Part shown: piece by piece, positions 48,967 through 56,960 of the stretch
Layout: each line of letters opens with the position of its first letter
Numbering within the stretch: position 1 is the first letter of the stretch
Origin: Burkholderiales bacterium
Lineage (GTDB): Bacteria > Pseudomonadota > Gammaproteobacteria > Burkholderiales > Casimicrobiaceae
Assembly (NCBI GenBank): GCA_020853025.1
Contig: JADYZP010000009.1
Location: 150,410 to 214,409 of the forward strand
Length of the DNA stretch: 64,000 bases
Reading direction: 5' to 3'
Position numbers and translations under genes: made by a program
The notes under the pieces: generated by a model
Told to the model about the DNA's origin: nothing
The model's input: the letters and a program-made list of their open reading frames with translations, nothing else
The model's database searches: none

Positions 48967-49267
48967 CGCCAGAGCACTCCGTATTCGCCCGAACTTCCGC
49001 CGGCACGGCGGCGTACAGCGTCCGCTTCAGCCCGATGCAACCGGCGGTGGACAGCGATCCTCTCCTGCGGCAGCAACTTCGGGTTGCAAAAAGGCGTTCG
49101 CAACAGCTGCGATCATACGTGGCGACGCCGACGGCGGCGACGCAACCGGAAACTTCGCGTGTGCGGCGCCTGGGGCAGCGCGTGCCCGTCGCCAGCGCTG
49201 CCATCGGGAGCGGCGACGTCGCCCGGTATGATGCCGGCATTAGCGGCACCCTGCCACGGCGCGACCT
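48967..49267. other. 301-base divergent intergenic region, no clear element
   Basis: Between the universal stress gene (minus) and the MFS transporter (plus). I looked for FNR boxes, sigma70 promoters and terminators and found none that is convincing. A run GGGTTGCAAAAAGG near 49080 is locally AT-richer but has no partner element. Confidence 0.45.
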
Positions 49268-50470
49268 TTGCCACGATCCAACGCAATACCCGAGCTCGTG
49301 GTCATCGTCGCCGGCGTCGTCGCCGCGTTGCACGTCGGCAAGCTGCCGCCCGCGCTGCCTGTGCTGCGCGACGCGTTCGCGATCACGCTGCTGGAAGCCG
49401 GCTTCCTGTTGTCGCTGGTGCAGCTCGCAGGCATGACGACGGGGCTTCTGGTCGGACTCGCCGCCGACGGCGTCGGACTGCGGCGCAGCGTGCTGACCGG
49501 CCTCGCCATTCTCGCGCTGGCGAGCGCGTTGGGCGGTTTCGCGCGCGACGCGCATCAGCTCATGTGGCTGCGAGGACTCGAAGGCTTCGGCTTCCTGTTC
49601 GTCGTCCTTCCGGTTCCGAGCCTGCTGCGCTCGCTGGTTTCACCTGAGCGCCTGAGCCTGAGGCTCGGGCTCTGGGGCGCGTTCATGCCGGCCGGCACCG
49701 CGCTCGCGTTGCTCTGCGGTCCGTGGGTGATGTCGGTGGCGGGGTGGCAGGGCTGGTGGTGGAGCCTGGCCGCCCTGACCGCGGCGATGATGCTCTGGAC
49801 GGCGCGTAGCGTACCTGCGGACCGCGCGCGGGTCGCAGCGGGCGCGCGACCGGATCCGGCCGGAGGCGAGAGCTGGATGCAGCGCCTGCGTCTCACGCTG
49901 TCGTCGGCCGGGCCCTGGCTGGTGGCGCTGACTTTCGCCATGTACAGCAGTCAGTGGATGGCGGTCATCGGCTTCCTGCCGTCGATCTACGCGCAGGCCG
50001 GCTATTCGGTGCGCGCGGCCGGCGCGCTGACCGCGCTCGTCGCCGCGGTGAACATCATCGGCAACGTCGGCTCCGGCCGCCTGCTGCATCGCGGCGTGCG
50101 GCCCGAAATCGTGCTCTATGTCGGCTTCGTGGCCATGATCGCCGGCGCAGTGGGCGCGTTCGGCCTGCCGGACACGTCGTCGGCAGCGCTGCGCTACGGC
50201 GCCGTGTTGTTGCTGTCCGCCTTCGGTGGGCTCATTCCGGGTGCGCTGTTCTCGCTCGCCGTACAGCTGGCGCCCGGAGTCCGGACCGTATCGACGACCG
50301 TCGGCTGGATGCAGCAATTCTCCGCACTCGGCCAGTTCGTCGGCCCGCCGCTGGTCGCCTGGGTCGCCAGTGTGACGGGTGGCTGGCAATGGACATGGAC
50401 GGTCACCGGCTCCGCGTCGCTTGCCGGATTGCTGCTGGCGGCGATCATCGGCCGCGTGCATCGACGCTGA
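49268..50470 (+). CDS. MFS transporter
   Basis: A 400-residue major facilitator protein with about 12 hydrophobic helices and the cytoplasmic loop 2-3 motif 'GLAADGVGLRRSVLTG', the form of motif A. 'GFGFLFVVLPVPSLLRSLVS' resembles cyanate/MdfA-like carriers. Substrate unknown. The earliest in-frame start is a TTG without a good ribosome-binding site, so the true start is uncertain, and the protein may begin a few residues later. The gene stands alone upstream of the ykgJ-like gene. Confidence 0.78.
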   Translation: MPRSNAIPELVVIVAGVVAALHVGKLPPALPVLRDAFAITLLEAGFLLSLVQLAGMTTGLLVGLAADGVGLRRSVLTGLAILALASALGGFARDAHQLMWLRGLEGFGFLFVVLPVPSLLRSLVSPERLSLRLGLWGAFMPAGTALALLCGPWVMSVAGWQGWWWSLAALTAAMMLWTARSVPADRARVAAGARPDPAGGESWMQRLRLTLSSAGPWLVALTFAMYSSQWMAVIGFLPSIYAQAGYSVRAAGALTALVAAVNIIGNVGSGRLLHRGVRPEIVLYVGFVAMIAGAVGAFGLPDTSSAALRYGAVLLLSAFGGLIPGALFSLAVQLAPGVRTVSTTVGWMQQFSALGQFVGPPLVAWVASVTGGWQWTWTVTGSASLAGLLLAAIIGRVHRR

Positions 50471-50527
50471 CGGCGGGTCGATCGTGCGCCGGCGCGTGGT
50501 CGACCGATCCCCTGCGCACATGGGACA

Positions 50528-50851
50528 ATGTTTTCGATGCACACTCGCAACCACGCCAGCAGCACCCTACGCAGCCCGACGGTGAACTGCGCCGCGTGCG
50601 CAGCATGCTGCTGTCGGCTGGAAGTATTGCTGACGGGCGACGACGATGTCGCACTGCGGCTCACCGTGGACGACCCGCGCGGCGGAACCTCGATGCGCCG
50701 GTTCGATGACGGCTGGTGTGCGGCATTGGATCGCGACACGTTGCGCTGCGCGATCTACGCGCGACGGCCGGCACTGTGCCGCGAATTTGCCGAAGGCGGC
50801 GACGACTGTATCGAACAGCGGTCCCGGTGCGCCGCGCCGCAATCGTCGTGA
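50528..50851 (+). CDS. YkgJ-family cysteine cluster protein
   Basis: A 107-residue protein with the YkgJ/UPF0153 cysteine arrangement 'NCAACAACCCRLEV', 'GWCAALDRDTLRCAIYARRP' and 'ALCREFAEGGDDCIEQRSRC'. These proteins are thought to bind a zinc or Fe-S centre. The function is not established. It overlaps the following protease gene by four bases (GTGA), so the two are translationally coupled. Start ATG at 50528 or 50537. Confidence 0.82.
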   Translation: MFSMHTRNHASSTLRSPTVNCAACAACCCRLEVLLTGDDDVALRLTVDDPRGGTSMRRFDDGWCAALDRDTLRCAIYARRPALCREFAEGGDDCIEQRSRCAAPQSS

Positions 50852-51492
50852 ACCGCAGGCGCCGCCTCGGTCTTTGCCTGGTCGCGCTGCTCGCGTCGGC
50901 GACCGCCGACGCGACAGAAGTGTCGGTGGTCGGCCTGTTCCCGAACAAAGCTGTCGTGCAGATCGACGGCGGCGCGTTGCGGACGTTGTCGGTGGGGCAA
51001 AGGACGGCAGAAGGCATCGTTCTCGTGGCCGTGGGTCGCGACGGCGCGACGCTGGACATCGACGGCCAGCGCACGACCCTCGGACTCGGCAACGCACGCA
51101 TCGCAAGGACCGCGCCGGTCGCCGAATCCGCCAGGCTGACCGCCGACCTCCAGGGACATTTCGCCGCCGATGGCCAGGTGAACGGCAGGTCGATCCGCTT
51201 CGTGGTCGACACCGGCGCCACGCTGGTCGCGCTGCCCGCGGACGACGCGCGCCGCGTCGCGATCGACTACCGCAACGGCAAGCAGGTGACGATGCGCACC
51301 GCCAACGGCAATGCGCCGGCGTACCTGGTCAAGCTCGACACCGTCAGCGTGGGAAGCGTCACGCTGCACGGCGTCGATGCGCTGGTGATCGAGGGCAAGG
51401 GACTGCCGTACCCGCTGCTCGGGATGAGCTTCCTCAACCGCATGGACATGAAACGCGAGGGAGACATGATGACGCTCACGCGACGCTACTAG
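50848..51492 (+). CDS. Retropepsin-like aspartic protease
   Basis: A 214-residue exported protein: signal peptide 'LGLCLVALLASATADA', a beta-rich region, then a single retropepsin-like domain with the active site 'FVVDTGATLVALP' (DTGA) and the flap/ending 'GLPYPLLGMSFLNRM', the pattern of the TIGR02281 clan-AA family. Such proteins act as dimers because each chain has one catalytic Asp. The GTG start overlapping the ykgJ stop gives the cleanest signal peptide; the ORF-track start overlaps ykgJ by more than 130 bases and is discarded. Confidence 0.85.
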   Translation: MNRRRRLGLCLVALLASATADATEVSVVGLFPNKAVVQIDGGALRTLSVGQRTAEGIVLVAVGRDGATLDIDGQRTTLGLGNARIARTAPVAESARLTADLQGHFAADGQVNGRSIRFVVDTGATLVALPADDARRVAIDYRNGKQVTMRTANGNAPAYLVKLDTVSVGSVTLHGVDALVIEGKGLPYPLLGMSFLNRMDMKREGDMMTLTRRY

Positions 51493-51870
51493 GGCCAGGC
51501 CCCAATCGCCACCGAACCTCCGGAAATCGGCGGCCTCTGTGGACGTTTCCCGGGTCGCCATCCGCATCGCCTATGCGCACCGCATGTTGCCTCGCCGCAC
51601 GCAGGGTGCTAACATTAAGGTGTATTTGTTCTACATCTTTATGACCAACCAGCAGTCCCGTGCTGCACGCCGACTCGAGTCCCCGTGTAATGCAGTGCCG
51701 CCGAACATCCTGGAACCCTTGCCGCCTGCGCAGGCAGCCGGTCCCGGTTTCGTCGGCCACCGTCGCGACTGCGCCTCGACACGCGCTTCGAAGCGAATGC
51801 GGCTTTCGTGCCTTGCGCTGCGGCTCGCCCGGCCAGGTCGCCTTCGAAAAATGCCGGTAGGAGTATCGCC
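51493..51870. other. 378-base intergenic region ahead of the ferredoxin gene
   Basis: The only notable element is a locally AT-rich patch around 51610-51645 with a candidate promoter (separate entry). An ORF in the track (51539-51874) is Arg/Pro-rich with no ribosome-binding site and is judged non-coding. If the promoter is right the fdxA leader would be about 250 bases, and I see no riboswitch in it. Confidence 0.5.
51587..51615 (+). promoter_or_regulatory. Candidate sigma70 promoter upstream of fdxA
   Basis: TTGCCT (51587-51592) and TAACAT (51610-51615) are separated by exactly 17 bases, with four of six matches in each box. It lies at the start of an AT-rich patch in the only long gap before the ferredoxin gene. 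Confidence 0.35.
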
Positions 51871-52197
51871 ATGACCTATGTCGTCACCGAATCGTGCATT
51901 CGTTGCAAGTACACCGACTGCGTCGACGTCTGCCCGACCGACGCATTTCGGGAGGGGCCCAACTTCCTGGTGATCGACCCCGACGAATGCATCGACTGCA
52001 CGCTGTGCGTGGCCGAGTGCCCGGTGGAGGCGATTTTCGCCGACGACGACGTGCCGGCGGACCAGCAGGCGTTCACGGCGCTCAACGCCGAACTTGCGCA
52101 AAAGTGGAAGCCGATCATCGAAAGAAAGCCGGCGCTGACCGACGCCGACGCGTGGGCCGCGATCAAGGACAAGCGCGGAGAACTCGATCGCGGCTAA
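51871..52197 (+). CDS. fdxA: 7Fe (3Fe-4S/4Fe-4S) ferredoxin
   Basis: A 108-residue ferredoxin whose length and sequence match the FdxA group. The N-terminal cysteines '[14 protein letters not shown]' and the second set '[17 protein letters not shown]' ligate the two clusters. The missing second-position Cys spacing in the first set fits a 3Fe-4S centre. The C-terminal extension '[16 protein letters not shown]' is typical. A TAGGAG ribosome-binding site precedes the ATG. The ORF-track start at 51808 is upstream noise. The 3' end overlaps the convergent small gene by four bases. Confidence 0.93.
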   Translation: MTYVVTESCIRCKYTDCVDVCPTDAFREGPNFLVIDPDECIDCTLCVAECPVEAIFADDDVPADQQAFTALNAELAQKWKPIIERKPALTDADAWAAIKDKRGELDRG

Positions 52198-52508
52198 CGG
52201 CGTTCCGACCCACGATCCTCGGCAGCGCCTTCCGCGAACGCTGCCAGCGCCTGCCGCGCCTGCTGCTGCAGCGCACGATACGAGCGCTCCCATTCCCCGT
52301 CGCGCGGCGTCGTCGACGCCATCCGGCGGAGCACGGTCGCGATCGACTGCGCGGCTTGTTGCGCGCGCTGGGTCTGCGCCAGCGCCTCCTCGTACTCGTA
52401 GGCGTATACGAATTGCACCTTGCGGTCCTCGCAGACGCCGATGCAAGGCTGCGGCGCTTCGATCTTGCCGCAGCCTATGCATTGCCATGCCTTCACGTAG
52501 TCAGTCAT
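52194..52508 (-). CDS. Small cysteine-motif protein of unknown function
   Basis: A 104-residue protein '[20 protein letters not shown]' with CxxC followed by two more Cys ('CIGVCED'), then a predicted alpha-helical region rich in Ala, Gln and Arg ('[20 protein letters not shown]'). The four Cys near the N-terminus could bind a metal or an Fe-S cluster. I do not recognise the family. The start is fixed by a near-perfect Shine-Dalgarno AAAGGAGGTGG (52516-52526), seven bases away. It is convergent with fdxA (4-base overlap) and divergent from the CBS gene. A redox role with the ferredoxin is a guess. Confidence 0.72.
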   Translation of the reverse strand: MTDYVKAWQCIGCGKIEAPQPCIGVCEDRKVQFVYAYEYEEALAQTQRAQQAAQSIATVLRRMASTTPRDGEWERSYRALQQQARQALAAFAEGAAEDRGSERR

Positions 52509-52652
52509 CGACGTTCCACCTCCTTTCGACCCCAGCCCCCTTCGGTACCAGGTGCGCTGGTGTCGACACCCGACACCGTACACCCGCGCCTCACCCGTTG
52601 CGCACTCACGTTCGCATTGCACTGCAGCAGCACGATCGAGACCACGGCCCGC

Positions 52653-52666
52653 TTGATCCTCATCAA
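52653..52666. promoter_or_regulatory. Perfect FNR box
   Basis: TTGAT-CCTC-ATCAA matches the FNR/ANR consensus TTGAT-N4-ATCAA in all ten defined bases. Its centre (52659.5) lies 41.5 bases upstream of the transcription start predicted from the -10 box TAACGT at 52689-52694, the class-II activator position. FNR itself is encoded at 33660-34457. Confidence 0.85.
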
Positions 52667-52688
52667 ATTGTCCATGCTCCGCCAAGCG

Positions 52689-52694
52689 TAACGT
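52689..52694 (+). promoter_or_regulatory. -10 element of the FNR-dependent promoter of the CBS gene
   Basis: TAACGT has four of six matches to TATAAT and no good -35 at the normal distance, as expected for an activator-dependent promoter. The start of transcription would be about 52701, 84 bases before the ATG of the CBS-domain gene. Confidence 0.6.
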
Positions 52695-52784
52695 CTGGCG
52701 ATTCATTCGACTACTCAGGCGGCGTCGAAGCGATTCGGGGCGAAGTTCCTCCGGATTTCCTGGCCGCGCGATCTCGGGAGTGCC

Positions 52785-53216
52785 ATGTACGACATGTCGG
52801 TCAGAAGCGTAATGCGCAAGCAGCGGCTCCTGAAGGTGCCGCCGGAGGCGACCATCGGCAGCCTCGCCGAGATGATGGCGCGCAAGAACGTCGGCGCCGG
52901 GCTGGTCGTCGAGGACGACCGGCTGATCGGCATCGTGAGCGAACGCGACGTCGTGTTCCGCGTCATTGCCCACGGGCTCGATCCACGGGCGACGCGGGCG
53001 ATCGACGTCATGACCTCTGCCCCGCATACGATCGAGCCGGACAAGCGCTTCGGCTACGCGCTGCTCATCATGTTCGAAAAGGGCTTTCGTCACCTGCCGG
53101 TTGTCGAGAAGGGCAAGCTGATCGGCATCGTCTCGGCACGCAGCGCACTTGACCCGGACCTGGAAGAGTTCAGGTTCGAGGAGGAGCGGCGCAAGCATTT
53201 GTCGAAGATCGGGTAG
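52785..53216 (+). CDS. CBS-domain pair protein
   Basis: A 143-residue protein of two CBS motifs: 'SVRSVMRKQRLLKVPPEATI' with 'GAGLVVEDDRLIGIVSERDV', and 'RAIDVMTSAPHTIEPDKRFG' with 'FRHLPVVEKGKLIGIVSARS'. CBS pairs bind adenine nucleotides and often act as energy or redox sensors. The upstream class-II FNR site indicates induction at low oxygen. The C-terminal 'EEFRFEEERRKHL' is a charged helix. Function otherwise unknown. Confidence 0.88.
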   Translation: MYDMSVRSVMRKQRLLKVPPEATIGSLAEMMARKNVGAGLVVEDDRLIGIVSERDVVFRVIAHGLDPRATRAIDVMTSAPHTIEPDKRFGYALLIMFEKGFRHLPVVEKGKLIGIVSARSALDPDLEEFRFEEERRKHLSKIG

Positions 53217-53358
53217 CCGGCGAGCACGGCAGGTCGACCTGCTCGCAGTTCTGAAATTCTGTACACTGCGCCGATGGCCGTGGCGCAACTCAAGTTCCGC
53301 ACGCAACACGCGCAGGCGCTCGCCCGGGCGAGAGACACCTTGAACCATTGACCCGCGA

Positions 53359-54111
53359 ATGGCCGCCGAAAACGCTCAATCCATAGTCAGCATTCGCGAC
53401 GTTCACAAGTCCTTCGGCAACGCCGAAGTGCTGAAGGGCCTGTCGATGGAGGTGCCCAAGGGCGCGGTCATCTGCATCATCGGTCCTTCCGGTTCCGGCA
53501 AGTCCACGCTCCTGCGCTGCATCAACGGCCTGGTGCCGATCGACTCGGGGAGCATCCGCGTCGGCGATTTCGACGTCCACCTGCTTGCGACCGACCAGCA
53601 GAAGATCGCATTGCGCAAGGAGGTGTCGATGGTATTCCAGCAGTACAACCTCTTTCCGCACAAGACGGCATTGCAGAACGTGATGATGGCGCCGATCCAC
53701 GTGCTGAAGGAGGACAAGGCGGAAGTGCGTACGCGCGCGCTGGCGCTGCTCGACAAGGTGGGGCTCGCCGCCAAGGCGGACGCGTACCCCGGCGAGCTGT
53801 CGGGTGGGCAGCAGCAGCGCGTGGCGATCGCGCGGTCGCTGGCGATGCGGCCGGAGGTGATGCTCTTCGACGAGATCACCGCCGCGCTCGACCCGGAAAC
53901 GGTGAAGGAAGTGCTGAACACGATCCGGCAGCTCGCCGGGGACGGCATGACCTGCATGCTGGTCACGCACGAGATGCGCTTCGCCCGCGAACTCGCGCAC
54001 GAGGTCTACTTCACCGATGGCGGCCTGATCGTCGAATCGGGGCCGCCGGCCGATGTTTTCGACCGGCCGCAGAAGGAGCGGACGCGCGCGTTTCTGTCGC
54101 AGATTCTCTAG
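53359..54111 (+). CDS. GlnQ/HisP-type ABC transporter ATP-binding protein
   Basis: A 250-residue ATPase of the polar amino acid uptake class. Walker A is 'GPSGSGKST', Q-loop 'VSMVFQQYNLFPHKTALQNV', signature 'LSGGQQQRVAIARSLAMRPE', Walker B 'VMLFDEITAALDPETVKEVL' and switch His 'LVTHEM'. The Walker B region reads DEITAALDPE where DEPTSALDPE is usual, still with the catalytic Glu. No permease or binding protein lies nearby, so it is an orphan here. It lies 22 bases upstream of the sarcosine-oxidase-like gene and may have served that locus. Confidence 0.88.
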   Translation: MAAENAQSIVSIRDVHKSFGNAEVLKGLSMEVPKGAVICIIGPSGSGKSTLLRCINGLVPIDSGSIRVGDFDVHLLATDQQKIALRKEVSMVFQQYNLFPHKTALQNVMMAPIHVLKEDKAEVRTRALALLDKVGLAAKADAYPGELSGGQQQRVAIARSLAMRPEVMLFDEITAALDPETVKEVLNTIRQLAGDGMTCMLVTHEMRFARELAHEVYFTDGGLIVESGPPADVFDRPQKERTRAFLSQIL

Positions 54112-54133
54112 CCGCGCCGCAGCGATCTCGAGC

Positions 54134-55819
54134 ATGCGCTATTCGGTCTTCTCGCTCGCCCGCCAGGCGCTGTCCCGGCACCGCCACTGGCCGCTCGCCT
54201 GGCGTAGCCCGGCCCCGAAAAAGCACTATGACGCGGTGATCGTCGGCGGCGGCATCGCGGGACTCGCGGCTGCGCGCGCGGCGGCGAGCGCCGGCGCGCG
54301 CGTCGTCGTCTGCGACGAAAATCCGCATTGGGGAGGTGAAACACCCGGTGACGACCCGCAGATCGACGGCATCGACGCCGTCTCGTGGATCTCCGCCACC
54401 GCCTTGGAGTTGGCGCAGTCCGCCGATGTGACGCTGCTGCCGCGCACGACGGCCTTCGGCGTCTACGACGGCATGCTGGTCGGCGCCGTCGAGCGTGTCG
54501 CCGATCACCTGCCCGAACCCGCGCCGCATGCGCCGCGGCAGCGGCTGTGGAAGATCCGGGCCAAGGCCGTGGTGCTGGCCAGCGGCGCGCACGAGCGCAG
54601 CATCGCCTACGGCAACAACGACCTGCCGGGAACGCTGCTCGCCGGCGCCGCGCGTACCTACGTCCGGCGCTACGGCGTAGGTCCGGGAAGGCGGGCGGTG
54701 GTGTTCGCCAACCACGACGGCGCCTACGCCGACGCGCTGGCGCTGCACGCAGCGGGAATCGTCGTCGCCGCGGTGATCGACGTGCGCGCGAATGCGCAAT
54801 TGCAGCAGGGCTTGCCGGCGCGCGTGCGTGCCGCGGGCGTCTCGATACACGCAGGCTCGATGGTCGTCCGTGCGCATGGCCGCAGGCACGTGGCGGCCGT
54901 CGACGTAGTGCAGCAATCCGGCGGCGCGCCGCAGCGCATCGACTGCGACCTGGTCTGTGTGTCGGGTGGATGGAACCCTGCAGTGCATCTATTTTCTCAG
55001 GCACGCGGCAGCCTGCGTTTCGACGAGTCGCTGGCGGCGTTCGTTCCGGCGTCGTCACCGATGCCGATTTATCCGGCCGGCGCCGCGAACGGCCGTTTCG
55101 ATCTCGCCGACGCGCTGGCCGACGGTCACGCCGCGGGTGCGCGTGCTGCGGCGAATGGGGGCGCCGATCCGGCAGTCACGACGAGCGCACCGCGCGCCTC
55201 GGTGCAATCGGTAGCCCCGCTACAGCCGCTGTGGGCAGTCGCGACCGACACGCGCGGCGCCAAGCGCTTCGTCGACCTGCAAAACGACGTCACCGCCGAC
55301 GACGTGGCGCTCGCCGCGCGCGAAGGCTACCAGGCGGTCGAGCACCTGAAGCGCTATACGACGCTCGGCATGGGCACCGACCAGGGTAAGACCAGCAACG
55401 TGATCGGCCTGGCGCTGATGGCCGAGCAGCTGGGCGTAGCGATTCCCCGCGTCGGCACGACGACGTTTCGGCCGCCGTACACGCCGGTCACGCTGGGCGC
55501 GTTTCCCGGCGCCGACTGCAGCCCGCAGGTGGCGCCGACGCGCCGTTCGGCGATGCACGCGTGGCACGCCGCCCACGGCGCGCGCTTCGTCAACGCGGGT
55601 TTGTGGAAGCGGCCGCACTCGTATCCGCGCGACGGCGAGTCCGAGGACGACGCGGCGATGCGCGAGGCGCGCTCGATTGCGCTGGCGCTGCTCGAGCGCG
55701 GCCGCGCCAGGCACGGCGAGGAATTGTGGGCGGTATCGCCGCTGGCCGGCGCGCGCGTACGTGTCCGTATCGGTCCGCCGTGCTTCATCGATCCCGAAGG
55801 GGAGCGCCTGCGTGTCTGA
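54134..55819 (+). pseudogene. Sarcosine oxidase SoxB-SoxA chimera with two internal in-frame deletions
   Basis: A 561-residue ORF. Residues 1-40 ('MRYSVFSLARQALSRHRHWP' onward to 'YDAVIVGGG') are the N-terminus of the SoxB beta subunit. From about residue 41 the FAD domain ('IAGLAAARAAASAGARVVVC') and then 'FVDLQNDVTADDVALAAREG', 'LKRYTTLGMGTDQGKTSN' and 'TTFRPPYTPVTLGAF' are SoxA. After 'AMREARS' (about 513) the ~330-residue aminomethyltransferase (GcvT) domain is missing and the last ~45 residues of SoxA follow ('RARHGEELWAVSPLAGARVR', 'FIDPEGERLRV'). The parental order soxB-soxD-soxA-soxG explains this as two in-frame deletions. Activity of heterotetrameric sarcosine oxidase cannot be retained; a residual FAD-dependent activity is conceivable. 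Confidence 0.75.
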
Positions 55820-56441
55820 GCGCGGCAACGGCGAATTGGGGTCGATGGTCCCCGGGCATTACGGCGCGCCGGGGACCGGTGTCGTGCTGTCGGTGGCGAC
55901 GATCAGCGCCGCGTGGAACCTGCACGGCGACCCAGAACGCACACCCGTCGTCGCCGACGCCGCGCGGCTCTTCGGCATCGCACTCCCGCGCGAAGCCAAC
56001 ACGACGTCGCGCAGCGATGCGCTGATCGCGTTCTGGCTCGGCCCACGGTCATGGCTGCTGGTCGAAACGACACCCGCGGCGGATGCCGCAGCGCTCGCCG
56101 ATTTCGACGCGCGGCGCGACGCGCTCAATGCCGTTGGCGGGGCGCTGTTCGACGTTTTGGCGAGCCGCATCGCGTACGTGCTGCGCGGTGCACGTGCCAC
56201 GGCCGTACTCGAGCACGGCTGCCCGCTCGATCTGCATGCACGCGCATTCGCTCCTGGAACCTGCGCACAAAGCGTTTTCGGCCACGTGAGCGCGCTCTAC
56301 TATCGGCACGACGATGCGCTGGCGTTCACCGTGATGGTTGCACGCAGCCTGGCTGCCGGCGTCTGGCACGCGCTCTGCGCCGCGGCGGCCGAAGACGGCT
56401 ACGAGGTGGCGCCGCCGTCGGCTGCCTGGACCGGACGCTGA
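55812..56441 (+). CDS. soxG: Sarcosine oxidase gamma subunit
   Basis: A 209-residue protein of the SoxG family, the small subunit of heterotetrameric sarcosine oxidase, which is a GcvT-fold relative. Visible signatures are 'FWLGPRSWLLVE', 'LRGARATAVLEHGCPLDLHA' (SoxG 'GCPLDL' motif) and 'FAPGTCAQSVFGHVSALYYR'. The GTG start overlaps the end of the chimera by eight bases. The gene looks full length, but its partners SoxB and SoxD are gone and SoxA is truncated, so it is probably a leftover. Confidence 0.85.
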   Translation: MSERGNGELGSMVPGHYGAPGTGVVLSVATISAAWNLHGDPERTPVVADAARLFGIALPREANTTSRSDALIAFWLGPRSWLLVETTPAADAAALADFDARRDALNAVGGALFDVLASRIAYVLRGARATAVLEHGCPLDLHARAFAPGTCAQSVFGHVSALYYRHDDALAFTVMVARSLAAGVWHALCAAAAEDGYEVAPPSAAWTGR

Positions 56442-56443
56442 AC

Positions 56444-56950
56444 ATGCAAACTCGAATCACGCAGTTGCTCGAACGACACGGCGTGACCTACCGGCTGCTG
56501 CCGCACAGCGAGCCCGTGTTCACCGTCGAAGCCGCCGCCGCGCAGCGCGGCGTCGTCGCCGGCGAAATGGTGAAGTCGATCCTGCTGCGCGAGAAATCCG
56601 GCGCCAGCCGATTCGTCATGGCTTGTGTGCTTGGGCACCACGCACTCGACGCGAAGGCGGTGCGCAGCTACCTGGGCGACGATGGATGGCGGCGGCTGAC
56701 TTTTGCGTCGGCCGCCGAGATCACCACGGTGACCGGATGCGTCCAGGGTGCGGTAGCGCCGCTGTGCTTGCCTGATAGTGTGCCGGTCGTCTTCGACTCC
56801 GCCATTGCCGGCTGCCGCATGGTCAACATCAGCAGCGGCGACCCGCTGGCCGGAATCGAACTGTATCCGCAGGACCTGATCCGCCTGGCCGGTGCACGGC
56901 TGGCGGCGATCGCCGCGAAGGACTTGCCGCCTGTCGGAATCGGTACCTGA
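56444..56950 (+). CDS. YbaK/ProX-type aminoacyl-tRNA deacylase-like protein
   Basis: A 168-residue YbaK-domain protein. The start ATG lies two bases after the soxG stop. 'VTYRLLPHSEPVFTVEAAAA' and 'GEMVKSILLRE' with the conserved Lys, and 'VTGCVQGAVAPLCLPDSVPV' (GxxxGxxPPxG-like region) are the family marks. Such enzymes remove wrongly attached amino acids from tRNA. Which pair (for example Cys-tRNA(Pro)) is not predictable. Confidence 0.85.
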   Translation: MQTRITQLLERHGVTYRLLPHSEPVFTVEAAAAQRGVVAGEMVKSILLREKSGASRFVMACVLGHHALDAKAVRSYLGDDGWRRLTFASAAEITTVTGCVQGAVAPLCLPDSVPVVFDSAIAGCRMVNISSGDPLAGIELYPQDLIRLAGARLAAIAAKDLPPVGIGT

Positions 56951-56960
56951 TTGAAGTGAA

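Noticed and set aside
51539-51874. 111-codon ORF in the fdxA leader
   Set aside because: No ribosome-binding site, no recognisable motif, Arg/Pro-rich, and it overlaps the true fdxA start in another frame.
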